This document shows positions 48,144 through 57,141 of a DNA stretch of 64,000 nt, piece after piece. Position 1 is the stretch's first letter; each line of letters starts with the position of its first letter. The translations under genes were made by a program, and so were the position numbers. The stretch is from contig NZ_CP109444.1 of NCBI RefSeq assembly GCF_036227225.1, forward strand, positions 5,499,501 to 5,563,500, given 5' to 3'. This DNA comes from Streptomyces sp. NBC_01478. GTDB taxonomy: Bacteria; Actinomycetota; Actinomycetes; Streptomycetales; Streptomycetaceae. The notes beneath the pieces are model-generated. The model was given only the letters and a program-made list of their open reading frames with translations, was not told where the DNA came from and did no database searches.

Positions 48144-48695
48144 CGCCGGATGGTCGGTCGGGTAGAGGCCGGCCGCGAAGCCGTACACCACATCACCCTC
48201 GCGCGGGAGCCGCGCGTAGTCGTTGGCGAGGTCCAGGACCCGCGTCCAGAACTCGAGGGCCTGCTCCTTCGGGATCCGCACATGCCGCACGATCGAGGAG
48301 AGCTGGTCCGCCTGGTGCGCGGCGGCGGACTCGGCCGCGGCCGTGGCGAGATCGTTGGTGCAGTAGGGCGCGTCGACCCCGTCGGTGGGACTGACCGTGC
48401 CGACGCGGAAGATGCGCGCGGTGCGGCCGTAGTAGCGCTCGTCGATGGCCCGCACCCGGCGGGTCCGCACGACTTTCAGCAGCTCGGCGTCGACCAGGAC
48501 GCTCACGTGGTGCGCGACCGTGCTCTTGGGGCGGCCTAGCGCGGCGGCCAACTCGCTTACTGTCGCGGCGCGTTCGAGGAGCAGTTCCAGGATGGCGTTG
48601 CGCAGGGGGTTGGCCAGCGCGCGGAGCTGGGCCGGGGCCGTCACATCGGTGACGTCGGCGAGGTCGTGGTCGGGGATACGGTGATTGTTCGACAC
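48120..48695 (-). CDS. ArsR-like winged-helix regulator
   Basis: A 191-residue protein. APAQLRALANPLRNAILELL (about 19-38), ERAATVSELAAALGRPKSTV and AHHVSVLVDAELLKVVRTRR form an ArsR-type wHTH; the C-terminal part (RYYGRTARIFRVG, QADQLSSIVRHVRIPKEQAL, EFWTRVLDLANDYARL) resembles the effector part of actinobacterial HTH_20 proteins. No Cys metal site is present in the HTH. It diverges from the alpha/beta hydrolase at 48771 and is its probable regulator. Confidence 0.85.
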   Translation of the reverse strand: MSNNHRIPDHDLADVTDVTAPAQLRALANPLRNAILELLLERAATVSELAAALGRPKSTVAHHVSVLVDAELLKVVRTRRVRAIDERYYGRTARIFRVGTVSPTDGVDAPYCTNDLATAAAESAAAHQADQLSSIVRHVRIPKEQALEFWTRVLDLANDYARLPREGDVVYGFAAGLYPTDHPALPEAEEQ

Positions 48696-48770
48696 TCTTG
48701 GATTATTCTAAATTTCCGGATCGTTGGCTACTCTCGGGCCGTTCGCTACTCGTAGGCAAGGGGTTTGGGC

Positions 48771-49340
48771 ATGACAGAGGTCGTACTGTTCCACCACTCG
48801 CAGGGACTCACGCCCGGAGTCACCGCTTTCGCCGACGAACTCCGCGCGGCCGGCCACACCGTCCACACGCCCGACCTCTTCGACGGGCGCACCTTCGGCT
48901 CCCTCGACGAGGGCCAGGGCTACGTCGAGCGGGTCGGCTTCGGCGAGATCACCGAGCGCGGCGTCCGCGCGGCCGAACTCCTGCCGCGGGACGTCGTCTA
49001 CGCCGGGTTCTCCCTCGGTGTGCTGCCCGCCCAGAAGCTGGCGCAGACGCGGGCGGGCGCGCGGGGCGCGCTGCTGTTCTACGCCTGCATCACCGTGTCG
49101 GAGTTCGGGGCGGCCTGGCCCGACGGGGTGCCGGTGCAGGTGCACGCGAAGGAAGCCGATCCGTTCTTCGCCGAGGACATCGACGCCGCCCGCGCGCTCG
49201 TCGCCTCTTCCGCCGACGCGGAGCTGTTCCTGTACCCCGGGGACCAGCACCTGTTCGCGGACAGTTCGCTCCCGTCCTACGACCCGGACGCCACCAAGCT
49301 GCTGACCCGGCGGACGATCGAGTTCCTCGGCTCGCGGTAG
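48771..49340 (+). CDS. Dienelactone-hydrolase-family protein
   Basis: A 189-residue alpha/beta hydrolase. FHHSQGLTPGVTAFADELRA opens the fold, VVYAGFSLGVLPAQKLAQTR has a GFSLG elbow (Ser as nucleophile in place of the usual Cys), ADPFFAED holds the acid, and YPGDQHLFADSS the His. ATG 48771 is two codons into the frame; the upstream AAGGGGTTTGGGC acts as ribosome-binding site. Unlike the transposon-borne relative at 8556, its nucleophile is present. Confidence 0.83.
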   Translation: MTEVVLFHHSQGLTPGVTAFADELRAAGHTVHTPDLFDGRTFGSLDEGQGYVERVGFGEITERGVRAAELLPRDVVYAGFSLGVLPAQKLAQTRAGARGALLFYACITVSEFGAAWPDGVPVQVHAKEADPFFAEDIDAARALVASSADAELFLYPGDQHLFADSSLPSYDPDATKLLTRRTIEFLGSR

Positions 49341-49355
49341 GGCGTCGGCGCGGGG

Positions 49356-49730
49356 CTACTCCTGCCGCCACAGGCAGAACGGGTGGCCCGCCGGGTCGCA
49401 GAGGACCCGTACGTCGTCCTGTGGCTGGTATTCGTGGAGCGTGGCCCCCTCCGCCACCGCCCGGGCCGTCTCGGTCTCCAGGTCGTCGACCTCGATGTCG
49501 AGGTGCATCATCATCTGCTGCTCTTCGGGCCAGCGGCTGGGCCACTCGGGCGGGACGTAGGCCGGCTCGGTCTGGAAGGAGAGGGCGGTGCCGCCGTCGG
49601 GCGGGCCGATCAGTACCCAGCCGGGTTCCTCGGCCCGGATCACGTATCCGAGCAGGCGAAGGTAGAAGCCGGCCAGCTTGTGCGCGTCGTGTGTGTCCAG
49701 CACCACGGTGGACAGTCTCGTAGGCGACAT
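49356..49730 (-). CDS. VOC-superfamily (glyoxalase-like) protein
   Basis: A 124-residue protein. RLSTVVLDTHDAHKLAGFYL, RLLGYVIRAEEPGWVLIGPP and MMMHLDIEVDDLETETARAV, then DPAGHPFCLW are the paired beta-alpha-beta-beta-beta modules of the VOC fold. The HLDIEV and HPFCLW positions could contribute metal ligands. It is probably a small-molecule-binding or isomerase protein; no substrate can be assigned. The stop converges on the hydrolase gene 15 bases away. Confidence 0.85.
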   Translation of the reverse strand: MSPTRLSTVVLDTHDAHKLAGFYLRLLGYVIRAEEPGWVLIGPPDGGTALSFQTEPAYVPPEWPSRWPEEQQMMMHLDIEVDDLETETARAVAEGATLHEYQPQDDVRVLCDPAGHPFCLWRQE

Positions 49731-49740
49731 GTCCGCCTTC

Positions 49741-50022
49741 TTACTGGCGCCGCTTCTTCCCGTCCAATTCGTCCCACCACTCGTCGGACTTCGGGTCGCC
49801 GGACGGGTCGTCCCACCAGCGGTCGTCGGGGCCGCGCCGGTTGGCGACCATCGCGGCGACGGGAGGGATCAGCATCGCGACCACACACATCCCGACGGCC
49901 GCGGGCACCGACCAGATCCGCACGACTCCCCAGGCCAGGACGAAGAGTCCGATGCAGATGCCCATCATGACGAAGTACACGCGACGGCGGCGGGCCAGCA
50001 TGCCTCCAGCGTAGGCCCGCAT
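49741..50022 (-). CDS. DUF3099 membrane protein
   Basis: About 93 residues with two membrane helices (YFVMMGICIGLFVLAWGVVR and SVPAAVGMCVVAMLIPPVAA) separated by a short turn, then ANRRGPDDRWWDDPSGDPKS and a charged end. This is the DUF3099 pattern. ATG 50022 is used; a second ATG at 50001 begins the conserved MLARRRRVYF but has its GGAGG only one base away, while upstream sequence to 50157 looks non-coding. The stop is 10 bases from the VOC start. Confidence 0.75.
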   Translation of the reverse strand: MRAYAGGMLARRRRVYFVMMGICIGLFVLAWGVVRIWSVPAAVGMCVVAMLIPPVAAMVANRRGPDDRWWDDPSGDPKSDEWWDELDGKKRRQ

Positions 50023-50226
50023 CAGGGCCGACTCCACAGGTGCGGGCCCATCTGCCCCGGCGGCCGGAGGCCGGCGCAGCGCTCCGCAGCCTGCGAAGCA
50101 GTGCGAGGAGCGCGTCAAGGAGGGGTCGTGCGACGGCGGCGTGCCAGCATTCTTCAAAGGTGGGCCCGCACATGCGAAAGGACCGCACCTCAGGAGAGGC
50201 GCGGCCCTTCGGCAGTCAAGTGGCGA

Positions 50227-50514
50227 TCAGACGGCGATCGCCACTTCCGCCAAACCGCCCGTCTGGGCTACCACCGTGCGGTCGGCGGTGGCGCCGGGAA
50301 CGAGGGCGCGGACGGTCCAGGTGCCCTCGGCGGCGTAGAAACGGAACTGTCCCGTCGCGGAGGTCGGGACCTCCGCGGTGAACTCGCCGGTCGAGTCCAG
50401 GAGACGGACGTAGCCCGTCACCGGCTCGCCGTTGCGCGTCACCTGGCCCTGGATGGTGGTCTCACCGGGCTTGATCGTCGAGGCGTCGGGGCCGCCGGCC
50501 TTCGCTCCACACAT
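50227..50514 (-). CDS. DUF1416 protein linked to the sulfurtransferase
   Basis: A 95-residue all-beta protein: MCGAKAGGPDASTIKPGETT, IQGQVTRNGEPVTGYVRLLD, QFRFYAAEGTWTVRALVPGA. The MCGAKAGGP start with a conserved Cys is typical of actinobacterial DUF1416, which is nearly always encoded right after the thiosulfate sulfurtransferase (SseA/CysA). ATG 50514 lies 45 bases after that gene's stop. A transthyretin-like fold and a sulfur-carrier or chaperone role are inferred only. Confidence 0.9.
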   Translation of the reverse strand: MCGAKAGGPDASTIKPGETTIQGQVTRNGEPVTGYVRLLDSTGEFTAEVPTSATGQFRFYAAEGTWTVRALVPGATADRTVVAQTGGLAEVAIAV

Positions 50515-50559
50515 GGTCTGTCCTTACGGGTTAGGGCTTGGGGCTTGGGCTGGTGGTGC

Positions 50560-51399
50560 TTACTTGTTGGCGCCGAGCTCGATCGGGACGCCGACCAGGG
50601 AGCCGTACTCGGTCCAGGAACCGTCGTAGTTCTTGACGTTCTCGACACCGAGCAGCTCGTGCAGCACGAACCAGGTCAGAGCCGAGCGCTCGCCGATACG
50701 GCAGTACGCGATGGTGTCCTTGGCCAGGTCGACCTGCTCGTCGGCGTAGAGCTCCTTGAGCTCGTCGTCCGACTTGAACGTGCCGTCGTCGTTGGCGTTC
50801 TTCGACCACGGGATGTTGCGCGCGGACGGGACGTGGCCCGGACGCTGCGACTGCTCCTGCGGAAGGTGCGCCGGCGCGAGCAGCTTGCCGCTGAACTCGT
50901 CGGGCGAACGGACGTCGACCAGGTTCTGCGCACCGATGGCCGCCACGACGTCGTCGCGGAACGCGCGGATCGCCTTGTTCTGCGGCTTCGCCTTGTAGTC
51001 GGTGGCGGGGCGCGAGGGGACCTCTTCCACCAGCTCGCGGGCGTCCAGCTCCCACTTCTTGCGGCCACCGTCGAGCAGCTTGACGTTGTCGTGGCCGTAG
51101 AGCTTGAAGTACCAGTACGCGTACGAGGCGAACCAGTTGTTGTTGCCGCCGTAGAGGATCACCAGCGTGTCGTTGCCGATGCCCTTGCCGGACAGGAGCT
51201 GCTCGAAGCCCTCCTGGTCGACGAAGTCACGGCGTACCGGGTCCTGGAGGTCCTTGGTCCAGTCGATCCGGATCGCGTTCTTGATGTGGTTCTTCTCGTA
51301 CGCGGACGTGTCCTCGTCGACCTCGACGATGGCCACGTCCGGGTTGTCGATGTTGGCCTCGACCCAGTCGGCGTCGACCAGGACGTCACTGCGGCTCAT
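50560..51399 (-). CDS. Thiosulfate sulfurtransferase (tandem rhodanese)
   Basis: A 279-residue enzyme with two rhodanese domains: an inactive N-terminal one (about 10-130, VLYGGNNNWFASYAYWYFKL) and an active C-terminal one (about 145-270) with the Cys-containing loop CRIGERS. It moves sulfane sulfur from thiosulfate to cyanide or thiol acceptors. ATG 51399. The order sulfurtransferase-DUF1416 and an upstream Cys leader peptide with a 20-bp palindrome suggest control by cysteine supply. Confidence 0.93.
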   Translation of the reverse strand: MSRSDVLVDADWVEANIDNPDVAIVEVDEDTSAYEKNHIKNAIRIDWTKDLQDPVRRDFVDQEGFEQLLSGKGIGNDTLVILYGGNNNWFASYAYWYFKLYGHDNVKLLDGGRKKWELDARELVEEVPSRPATDYKAKPQNKAIRAFRDDVVAAIGAQNLVDVRSPDEFSGKLLAPAHLPQEQSQRPGHVPSARNIPWSKNANDDGTFKSDDELKELYADEQVDLAKDTIAYCRIGERSALTWFVLHELLGVENVKNYDGSWTEYGSLVGVPIELGANK

Positions 51400-51462
51400 G
51401 CTTTTCTCCTCCGGGGCAGTTACGGCGGTGCGGTGCGTGAGAGAGGGTGCGCGCTCGCGCGA

Positions 51463-51482
51463 GTGCCCCTGATCAGGGGCAC
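51463..51482. promoter_or_regulatory. Perfect 20-bp palindrome between leader peptide and sulfurtransferase (attenuator candidate)
   Basis: GTGCCCCT-GATC-AGGGGCAC is a perfect palindrome that would fold as an 8-bp or longer stem in the RNA, 31 bases after the leader-peptide stop and 64 before the sulfurtransferase start. There is no U-run, so if it works it would be as a pause or Rho-linked attenuator. Confidence 0.6.
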
Positions 51483-51513
51483 GGGGGGGGAAGACGGAAG
51501 CCTGCGCTTCCGC

Positions 51514-51597
51514 TCAGAAAGTGCGACAGAGCATGGCGGCGACGCGGCACAGGTCTACTGCCCGCCGCTTCGTGAGGTCGTCCGCCTGGCGCTTCAT
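51514..51597 (-). CDS. 27-residue Cys-containing leader peptide upstream of the sulfurtransferase
   Basis: ATG 51597 opens a 28-codon frame. The product begins MKRQADDLTKRR and ends VDLCRVAAMLCRTF. A VDLCR(I/V)A...LC end is the conserved signature of the short Streptomyces leader peptides found before sulfur-assimilation genes. Two Cys codons just before the stop suit ribosome stalling when Cys-tRNA is scarce. It lies 114 bases upstream of the sulfurtransferase start on the same strand, with the palindrome in between. Confidence 0.8.
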   Translation of the reverse strand: MKRQADDLTKRRAVDLCRVAAMLCRTF

Positions 51598-51782
51598 AAC
51601 GACGATCGTAGGGACGGATCGCGGCGCATGTCACCGGTGTGTCGTATTTTGAGACGCGATCGTCCGCCATGTGAGATGAGATGAATGCCGGGGGCCCGGC
51701 GAGGGGACGGCAGGGCGTCCGCGTCCGTCATCGCACCTGTCTCACGGACATGGGCGTCTCACTCTTCGGACACGCCCCGCCC

Positions 51783-52523
51783 CTACCCGGCCAGGTTCAC
51801 GTTCGAACCCTTCACCTTGATGTCCACACCGGCCTTCGCGGCCTGCACGCTGTCCAGCTTCACGCCGCCGGGCAGTTCGGTGATCGTCTGCTGGAAGTCG
51901 GTGATCGAGCGGACGCGGGAGTCGGCGAGGTCGACGACCAGCTTGGGCAGGTTGTCGGCGTGCACCTTCACGGTGTTGCCCTCGACGGTGACCGTGCTGA
52001 GCACGGGGTACGTCGTCGTCCCGACACCCGTGACCGTGACCTTCATGTTGGCCTTGATCTTGCCGTCGCCGCCGTCGGAGAGGCTGACGATCTGGGCCGT
52101 GACCCCGGTGAAGACGTCCGTCGGCTGCGACTTCGCGGCCTTGAGCAACTGGTCGTAGGAAATGCTCGCGGAGCCGGTCGCGGTGGCCGCGATGGCGGAG
52201 CTGTAGCCGCTGGAGAACTTGACGTCCTTCATGTCGGCCTTGAGGTCGTCGATCCGGATCGTGGAGGCGCCGCCGGTCGTGTTGCCGGTGGGCGCCTCGT
52301 AGGTCTTGATGCCGAGCTCCACGTCGTCCAGCTCACCGGAGGCGACCTGGGTGAGGAAGGGGAAGCCCTTGATGGAGACGTCGGGGGTGGTGGCCAGGTT
52401 CTCGTCGGTCTTCACCTTGGACGCCGCCTCGTTCTCGGCGTAGTGGACCGCGACCCGGTCCACGACCACGAAAAGGGCCCCCAGAACCACCACGACGATC
52501 AGAAGTATTCGTAGCGCACGCAT
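51783..52523 (-). CDS. LmeA-family (DUF2993) phospholipid-binding protein
   Basis: A 246-residue secreted or membrane-anchored protein. Residues 5-25 (RILLIVVVVLGALFVVVDRV) are an uncleaved-looking signal helix, followed by a DUF2993 domain (FPFLTQVASGELDDVELGIK, ASTIRIDDLKADMKDV, TELPGGVKLDSVQAAKAGVD). Mycobacterial LmeA binds phospholipids and helps lipomannan elongation; the actinomycete relatives are assumed to act at the membrane outer face. ATG 52523. Confidence 0.88.
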   Translation of the reverse strand: MRALRILLIVVVVLGALFVVVDRVAVHYAENEAASKVKTDENLATTPDVSIKGFPFLTQVASGELDDVELGIKTYEAPTGNTTGGASTIRIDDLKADMKDVKFSSGYSSAIAATATGSASISYDQLLKAAKSQPTDVFTGVTAQIVSLSDGGDGKIKANMKVTVTGVGTTTYPVLSTVTVEGNTVKVHADNLPKLVVDLADSRVRSITDFQQTITELPGGVKLDSVQAAKAGVDIKVKGSNVNLAG

Positions 52524-52686
52524 GTGTGGTGTTCCCCCACCTGGCAGTCGTCGACGAAAACGGTACGACGACCGGGTAGCCGCCCTGCGCGAGAGTAGTC
52601 GCGCAAGGTGTGTACGGCGGGAAATTGTCGATCACCTGTGACAGGTCTCTTAACTGCCGCCTACAACACGGCAGTTGGCCCCCGGC

Positions 52687-53820
52687 CTATCCGAGCGCCC
52701 GTCCCAGGACATATACCGCGGGGGCCGCCGCGGCGAGCGGCAGGGCCACACCGGCCGTGAAGTGGACGAAGCGGGACGGGTAGTCGTAGCTCGCGACCCG
52801 GTGGCCGATCAGGGCGCAGCCCGCCGCGACCGCGCCGAGCAGCGCGCCCTTCGCGCCGAGGCCCGTCGTCCCGCCGACCGCGATGCCCGCACCGGCGGCG
52901 GCGAGGAGGGACACGACGACCGACGCCACGGTGGGCAGCGGCAGCGCGCGGGCCAGGATCGCCACCGCGACCGCGGCCGCGCCGACCGTCACCGCGTCCG
53001 GGTCGGCGGCCAGATGGCCGGTCGCGACGATGGCCAGGGCCGCCGAGGCGACCGTCGCCATCAGGCTCTGGATACGGGTGTCCGGGTCGGCGTGCGACCG
53101 CAGTTGCATGACGAGGGAGAGCAGCACCCAGACACCCAGGGTGCCGAGGATCGCCGCCGGGCCGTTGTCCCGCCCGGCCGCGAGCAGCGCCACGTCCGCG
53201 ACGAGCGCCCCCGCGAAGGCCAGCGCGATGCCCTGCCGCGCGGGCCACATCCCGTTCAGCCGGAACCATCCCGCCGCCGTCACGGCCTGCAGCACCACGA
53301 GCGGTACGACGAGGGCGTACGACCCGATCTGCGCGGTGCCCGCGAGCAGCAGCGCGAGCAGCGCGGTGAGGCCGGCGGGCTGCATCCCGGGCTCGATGAT
53401 CGGCGAGCGGCCTTCGAGGCGGGCGCGCTGGGCGTCGGTGATGCGGGCGTTGCCGGCGAGGGAGGGCGGGCCGTAGCCGACCGCCTCGTCCGTGGCGGGG
53501 GGAGCCGGGGGCGCGGTCACGGGGGCCTGGGCGTGGGGGTCGTAACTCGGCGTCGGCGCTTGGTAGTTCTGCGGCGGGAAGTACGCCAGGTCGGACGCGG
53601 AGGGTCTCGACTGCTGGACCTGGGTGTCCCAGGTCTGGCCCTGCCACTGCTGGGTGTACTGCTGCGCGGCCTGCGGGTCGTCGTACGCCTGCTGCTGCCC
53701 GGGCCAGGCCTGTGCCTGCGCCTGCTGTTGCTGGGCCTGCTGCGGCTGTTGCTGCTGGGCGTAGGGGTCGTAGCCCTCGCCGTAGCCCTCGTACGGTTGG
53801 TTGCTCATCGCTTCGCTCAT
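52687..53820 (-). CDS. Multi-pass membrane protein with Gln-rich N-terminus
   Basis: A 377-residue protein. Residues 1-75 are a Gln/Tyr/Pro-rich disordered tail (DPYAQQQQPQQAQQQQAQAQ), 130-150 is a NARITDAQRARLEGRSP linker, and eight or so membrane helices fill the rest (GLTALLALLLAGTAQIGSYA, LVVPLVVLQAVTAAGWF and others). No catalytic motif. It overlaps the MoaD/ThiS gene stop as ATGA. Streptomyces synteny keeps it beside MoaD and LmeA; role unknown. Confidence 0.82.
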   Translation of the reverse strand: MSEAMSNQPYEGYGEGYDPYAQQQQPQQAQQQQAQAQAWPGQQQAYDDPQAAQQYTQQWQGQTWDTQVQQSRPSASDLAYFPPQNYQAPTPSYDPHAQAPVTAPPAPPATDEAVGYGPPSLAGNARITDAQRARLEGRSPIIEPGMQPAGLTALLALLLAGTAQIGSYALVVPLVVLQAVTAAGWFRLNGMWPARQGIALAFAGALVADVALLAAGRDNGPAAILGTLGVWVLLSLVMQLRSHADPDTRIQSLMATVASAALAIVATGHLAADPDAVTVGAAAVAVAILARALPLPTVASVVVSLLAAAGAGIAVGGTTGLGAKGALLGAVAAGCALIGHRVASYDYPSRFVHFTAGVALPLAAAAPAVYVLGRALG

Positions 53821-54071
53821 CCTCCTGCGAACGGCGGGAGCACCTCGACCGTGCCGCCCTCGGCCAGCCGTACCGTCTCATGTCCGCGGGTGCCCACGGG
53901 GTCGCCGTCGACGAGGAACGAGCATCGCAGCAGTACGCGGGCGAGTTCCCCGGGGTGTCGCTCGCGGACCTCGGCGAGGGCCTCGGCGAGGGTGGCCGCG
54001 TCGTACGGCTCCTCGGCGGTGCCGGCCGCGGCCTTCGCGGCGGCCCAGTAGCGCACCGTGACCTTTGGCAT
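53817..54071 (-). CDS. MoaD/ThiS-family sulfur carrier
   Basis: An 84-residue ubiquitin-fold protein: VTVRYWAAAKAAAGTAEEPY, RVLLRCSFLVDGDPVGT and the C-terminal VEVLPPFAGG with the diagnostic di-Gly tail, which becomes a thiocarboxylate in sulfur transfer. The PPFAGG end is nearer to MoaD than to ThiS. It may serve molybdopterin or a secondary pathway. It overlaps the downstream membrane-protein start by 4 bases. Confidence 0.9.
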   Translation of the reverse strand: MPKVTVRYWAAAKAAAGTAEEPYDAATLAEALAEVRERHPGELARVLLRCSFLVDGDPVGTRGHETVRLAEGGTVEVLPPFAGG

Positions 54072-54119
54072 GTGCTTCCTCGATCGATCGGTTTCTGATC
54101 GGTTCCTGCAAGCGCCAGG

Positions 54120-55004
54120 CTAACCGTCCTGTGAACTGCCCCAGTGACCGATACGGGCCAGCAGGTCGTCGGCGGAGGCGTGCTCGGCGTGGCCCATGCC
54201 GGGCTCCACCCAGAGTTCGGCGTGGTCACCGGCGGCTTCGGCCAGCATGCGGGGGTGGTCGAGGGGGAAGTAGCCGTCGCGGTCGCCGTGCACGATGAGC
54301 AGCGGGGTGGGCGCGATACGCGGGACCGCCTCGACCGGGGAGAGCGGGACCGGGTCCCAACCCCTGTGCTGGATACGGGTCTTGAGGCCGTAGCGGCCGA
54401 CGAGACGGCCCTCGGGGCGGGTCACCAGCCAGTGCACCTTGCGCATCGGCGCCGTCCCTCTGTAGTACCAGCGGGCCGGCGCACTCACGGAAACCACCGC
54501 GTCCGTGTGCGCTTCCGTGCGCCCCTCGCGCCCCTGACCGTCGGCGTGCGCCTTCGCGCCGTAGAGCGCCGCGTGCCGCAGCACCACCGAACCGCCCATC
54601 GAGAAGCCGACGGTGACCACGCGCGCGTGCCCCTGCTCGCGCGCCCAGGCGACCACCGCGGCCAGATCGAGCACCTCGCGGTCGCCGACGGTGGAGCGTC
54701 CGCCGGAGGCGCCGTGGCCCCGGAAGGAGAAGGTGACCACGGCCCCGTACTGGGCGAACGCCTCGGCCACCCGGCGGATGTGCGGCTTGTCCACGTCGCC
54801 CGTGAAACCGTGCGCGATGACGAACACCGGATCACCGGAAGGTGACCGGGAGGCGTCGTATACGGCCGCCCCCGGTTCGTATACGGAATCGATCGTCACC
54901 CCGTCGTCGGTGTGCAGAAACGTCCGCAAAGGTGTGCGTCTGATCGTCTCAGAGTTCGGACGAACGGTGGATCGTGCCACATGACCTGCCGTACCAGCGC
55001 TCAT
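54120..55004 (-). CDS. Alpha/beta hydrolase
   Basis: A 294-residue serine hydrolase: [20 protein letters not shown] (oxyanion HGF), [40 protein letters not shown] with the GFSMGG nucleophile Ser, [20 protein letters not shown] with the Asp, and [11 protein letters not shown] with the His. It could be an esterase or lipase-like peptidase. ATG 55004 by homology. It diverges from glnR with 200 bases between, in which a hairpin lies. Confidence 0.87.
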   Translation of the reverse strand: MSAGTAGHVARSTVRPNSETIRRTPLRTFLHTDDGVTIDSVYEPGAAVYDASRSPSGDPVFVIAHGFTGDVDKPHIRRVAEAFAQYGAVVTFSFRGHGASGGRSTVGDREVLDLAAVVAWAREQGHARVVTVGFSMGGSVVLRHAALYGAKAHADGQGREGRTEAHTDAVVSVSAPARWYYRGTAPMRKVHWLVTRPEGRLVGRYGLKTRIQHRGWDPVPLSPVEAVPRIAPTPLLIVHGDRDGYFPLDHPRMLAEAAGDHAELWVEPGMGHAEHASADDLLARIGHWGSSQDG

Positions 55005-55026
55005 GTGGGCTATTCTGCTGGACAGA

Positions 55027-55058
55027 GGACTCGGGCAGCGAAGCCCCCGGGTCCTTTT
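55027..55058 (+). terminator. Hairpin with T-run in the glnR upstream region
   Basis: GGACTCGGG at 55027-55035 pairs with CCCGGGTCC at 55046-55054 (one G-T wobble), followed by TTTT. TATTCT at 55011-55016 could be a -10 box that starts a transcript right before it, giving a very short terminated RNA or a leader attenuator 150 bases upstream of glnR. Confidence 0.5.
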
Positions 55059-55207
55059 GTGCTTCCGGGAGCGTTGTATACGAAGCGGTACACCACGGGA
55101 AACCACAGGTGGACGCCGGTGATACAGGGCCCTCGGGATCACAGAGCATCGCCGCAATGCCGCAGTGCCGCAAACGTCCTCGCAGGGACCGAGGAGGAAC
55201 CAGACTT

Positions 55208-56008
55208 ATGAGTTCTCTGCTGCTCCTGACCAATGCCCTCCAGCCGTCGACGGAGGTGCTTCCGGCCCTTGGCCTGCTGCTGCACAACGTGCGCGTGGCA
55301 CCGGCGGAAGGCCCCGCCCTCGTCGACACCCCCGGTGCCGACGTCATCCTGATCGACGGCCGCCGCGATCTGCCTCAGGTCCGCAGCCTGTGTCAGCTCC
55401 TGCGGTCCACCGGACCCGGCTGTCCGCTCATCCTCGTCGTCACCGAGGGCGGCCTCGCGGCCGTCACCGCCGACTGGGGCATCGACGACGTGCTGCTCGA
55501 CACGGCCGGCCCGGCCGAGGTCGAGGCGCGACTGCGGCTGGCCATGGGCCGCCAGCAGATCGTCAACGACGACTCCCCCATGGAGATCCGCAACGGCGAT
55601 CTCTCCGTGGACGAGGCGACGTACTCCGCCAAGCTCAAGGGCCGGGTCCTCGACCTGACCTTCAAGGAGTTCGAGCTCCTCAAGTACCTCGCGCAGCATC
55701 CGGGCCGCGTCTTCACGCGCGCACAGTTGCTTCAGGAGGTCTGGGGCTACGACTACTTCGGCGGTACGCGGACGGTCGACGTCCACGTACGACGGCTGCG
55801 CGCGAAGCTCGGGCCCGAGCACGAGTCGCTGATCGGGACCGTCCGGAACGTCGGTTATCGATTCGTTACGCCGGAGAAGGGTGACCGGGGCGGCGAGGAG
55901 GCCAAGCTCAAGGCGAGTGCCGCTCTCGCCGGTGCGAAGCCGGAGGATGCGGACGGTACGGCTGATTCGGCCGCGCTGGACGCCGCCGAGATCCCGGCCG
56001 AGGCGTAG
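55208..56008 (+). CDS. glnR: GlnR, orphan OmpR-family nitrogen regulator
   Basis: A 266-residue response-regulator-like protein. The N-terminal receiver-like domain (about 1-118; [20 protein letters not shown]) keeps an Asp but lacks the full phosphorylation pocket, as known for actinomycete GlnR. The winged-helix domain at about 130-225 reads [56 protein letters not shown]. GlnR controls nitrogen assimilation genes such as glnA, amtB and nir. ATG 55208 has AGGAGGAAC upstream. It has no cognate kinase nearby, in line with its orphan status. An acidic 40-residue tail follows. Confidence 0.94.
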   Translation: MSSLLLLTNALQPSTEVLPALGLLLHNVRVAPAEGPALVDTPGADVILIDGRRDLPQVRSLCQLLRSTGPGCPLILVVTEGGLAAVTADWGIDDVLLDTAGPAEVEARLRLAMGRQQIVNDDSPMEIRNGDLSVDEATYSAKLKGRVLDLTFKEFELLKYLAQHPGRVFTRAQLLQEVWGYDYFGGTRTVDVHVRRLRAKLGPEHESLIGTVRNVGYRFVTPEKGDRGGEEAKLKASAALAGAKPEDADGTADSAALDAAEIPAEA

Positions 56009-56115
56009 TCCGTTTCCGGGCAGGGCGTTGCTTCCGCACAGGGAAGCCGCACAGAAGCTGAGAGAAGCTTCGATACGCCCTGCCCAGGGCGGGTCCATCC
56101 GCGTAGACTCCGCGC

Positions 56116-57141
56116 GTGGCCAAGGTGACTCGGGATGATGTGGCGCGGCTGGCGGGTACTTCGACCGCCGTTGTCAGCTATGTCATCAACAACGGACCCC
56201 GGCCGGTTGCCCCGGCCACGCGCGAGCGTGTCCTCGCCGCGATCAAGGAACTGGGGTACCGGCCGGACCGGGTGGCCCAGGCCATGGCCTCGCGGCGCAC
56301 GGACCTCATAGGCCTGATCGTGCCGGACGCGCGCCAGCCCTTCTTCGGGGAGATGGCGCACGCGGTGGAACAGGCCGCATCCGAGCGCGGAAAAATGGTG
56401 CTCGTCGGCAACTCCGACTATGTGGGCGAGCGCGAGGTGCACTACCTGCGCGCGTTCCTCGGGATGCGGGTCTCCGGCCTGATCCTCGTCAGCCACGCGC
56501 TGAACGACAACGCGGCCGCCGAGATCGACGCCTGGGACGCCCGCGTCGTCCTCCTGCACGAACGCCCCGAGGCGATCGACGACGTCGCCGTCGTCACGGA
56601 CGACCTCGGCGGCGCCCAGCTCGCCGTCCGCCACCTTCTTGAGCACGGCTACGAATACGTCGCCTGTATGGGCGGTACGGCGGACACCCCGGCCGTCGGT
56701 GACCCGGTCTCCGACCACGTCGAGGGCTGGCGGCGCGCGATGGCCGAGGCCGGCCTGCCGACCGAGGACCGACTCTTCGAAGCCCCGTACAACCGCTACG
56801 ACGCCTATCAGGTCGCCCTGGGCATCCTCTCCGGCCCCCGCCGACCGCCCGCGATCTTCTGCTCCACCGACGACCAGGCGATCGGCCTGCTGCGGGCCGC
56901 GCGCGAGCTGCGCATCGACGTGCCGCGCGAGCTGGGCGTGATCGGCTTCGACGACATCAAAGAAGCGACCATGGCCGACCCGAAGCTGACGACGATCGCC
57001 TCGGACCGCCCGGCGATGGCCCGCGCGGCCGTGGACCTCGTCCTCGACGACGGACTGCGGGTGGCGGGGTCGCGACGCGAGCGCCTGAAGGTGTTCCCGT
57101 CAAGGCTGGTCATACGCCAGTCCTGCGGCTGCGAGGGCTAG
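56116..57141 (+). CDS. LacI/GalR-family transcriptional regulator
   Basis: A 341-residue regulator. HTH at residues 3-25 ([20 protein letters not shown]) and hinge helix, then the periplasmic-binding-protein-like core ([80 protein letters not shown]). Ends [11 protein letters not shown] 56116. The position behind glnR matches the Streptomyces core order; ligand unknown. Confidence 0.92.
   Translation: MAKVTRDDVARLAGTSTAVVSYVINNGPRPVAPATRERVLAAIKELGYRPDRVAQAMASRRTDLIGLIVPDARQPFFGEMAHAVEQAASERGKMVLVGNSDYVGEREVHYLRAFLGMRVSGLILVSHALNDNAAAEIDAWDARVVLLHERPEAIDDVAVVTDDLGGAQLAVRHLLEHGYEYVACMGGTADTPAVGDPVSDHVEGWRRAMAEAGLPTEDRLFEAPYNRYDAYQVALGILSGPRRPPAIFCSTDDQAIGLLRAARELRIDVPRELGVIGFDDIKEATMADPKLTTIASDRPAMARAAVDLVLDDGLRVAGSRRERLKVFPSRLVIRQSCGCEG

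Noticed and set aside
51473..51670. 65-codon minus-strand frame upstream of the sulfurtransferase
   Set aside because: It overlaps the conserved leader peptide in another frame and lacks any signal of its own.
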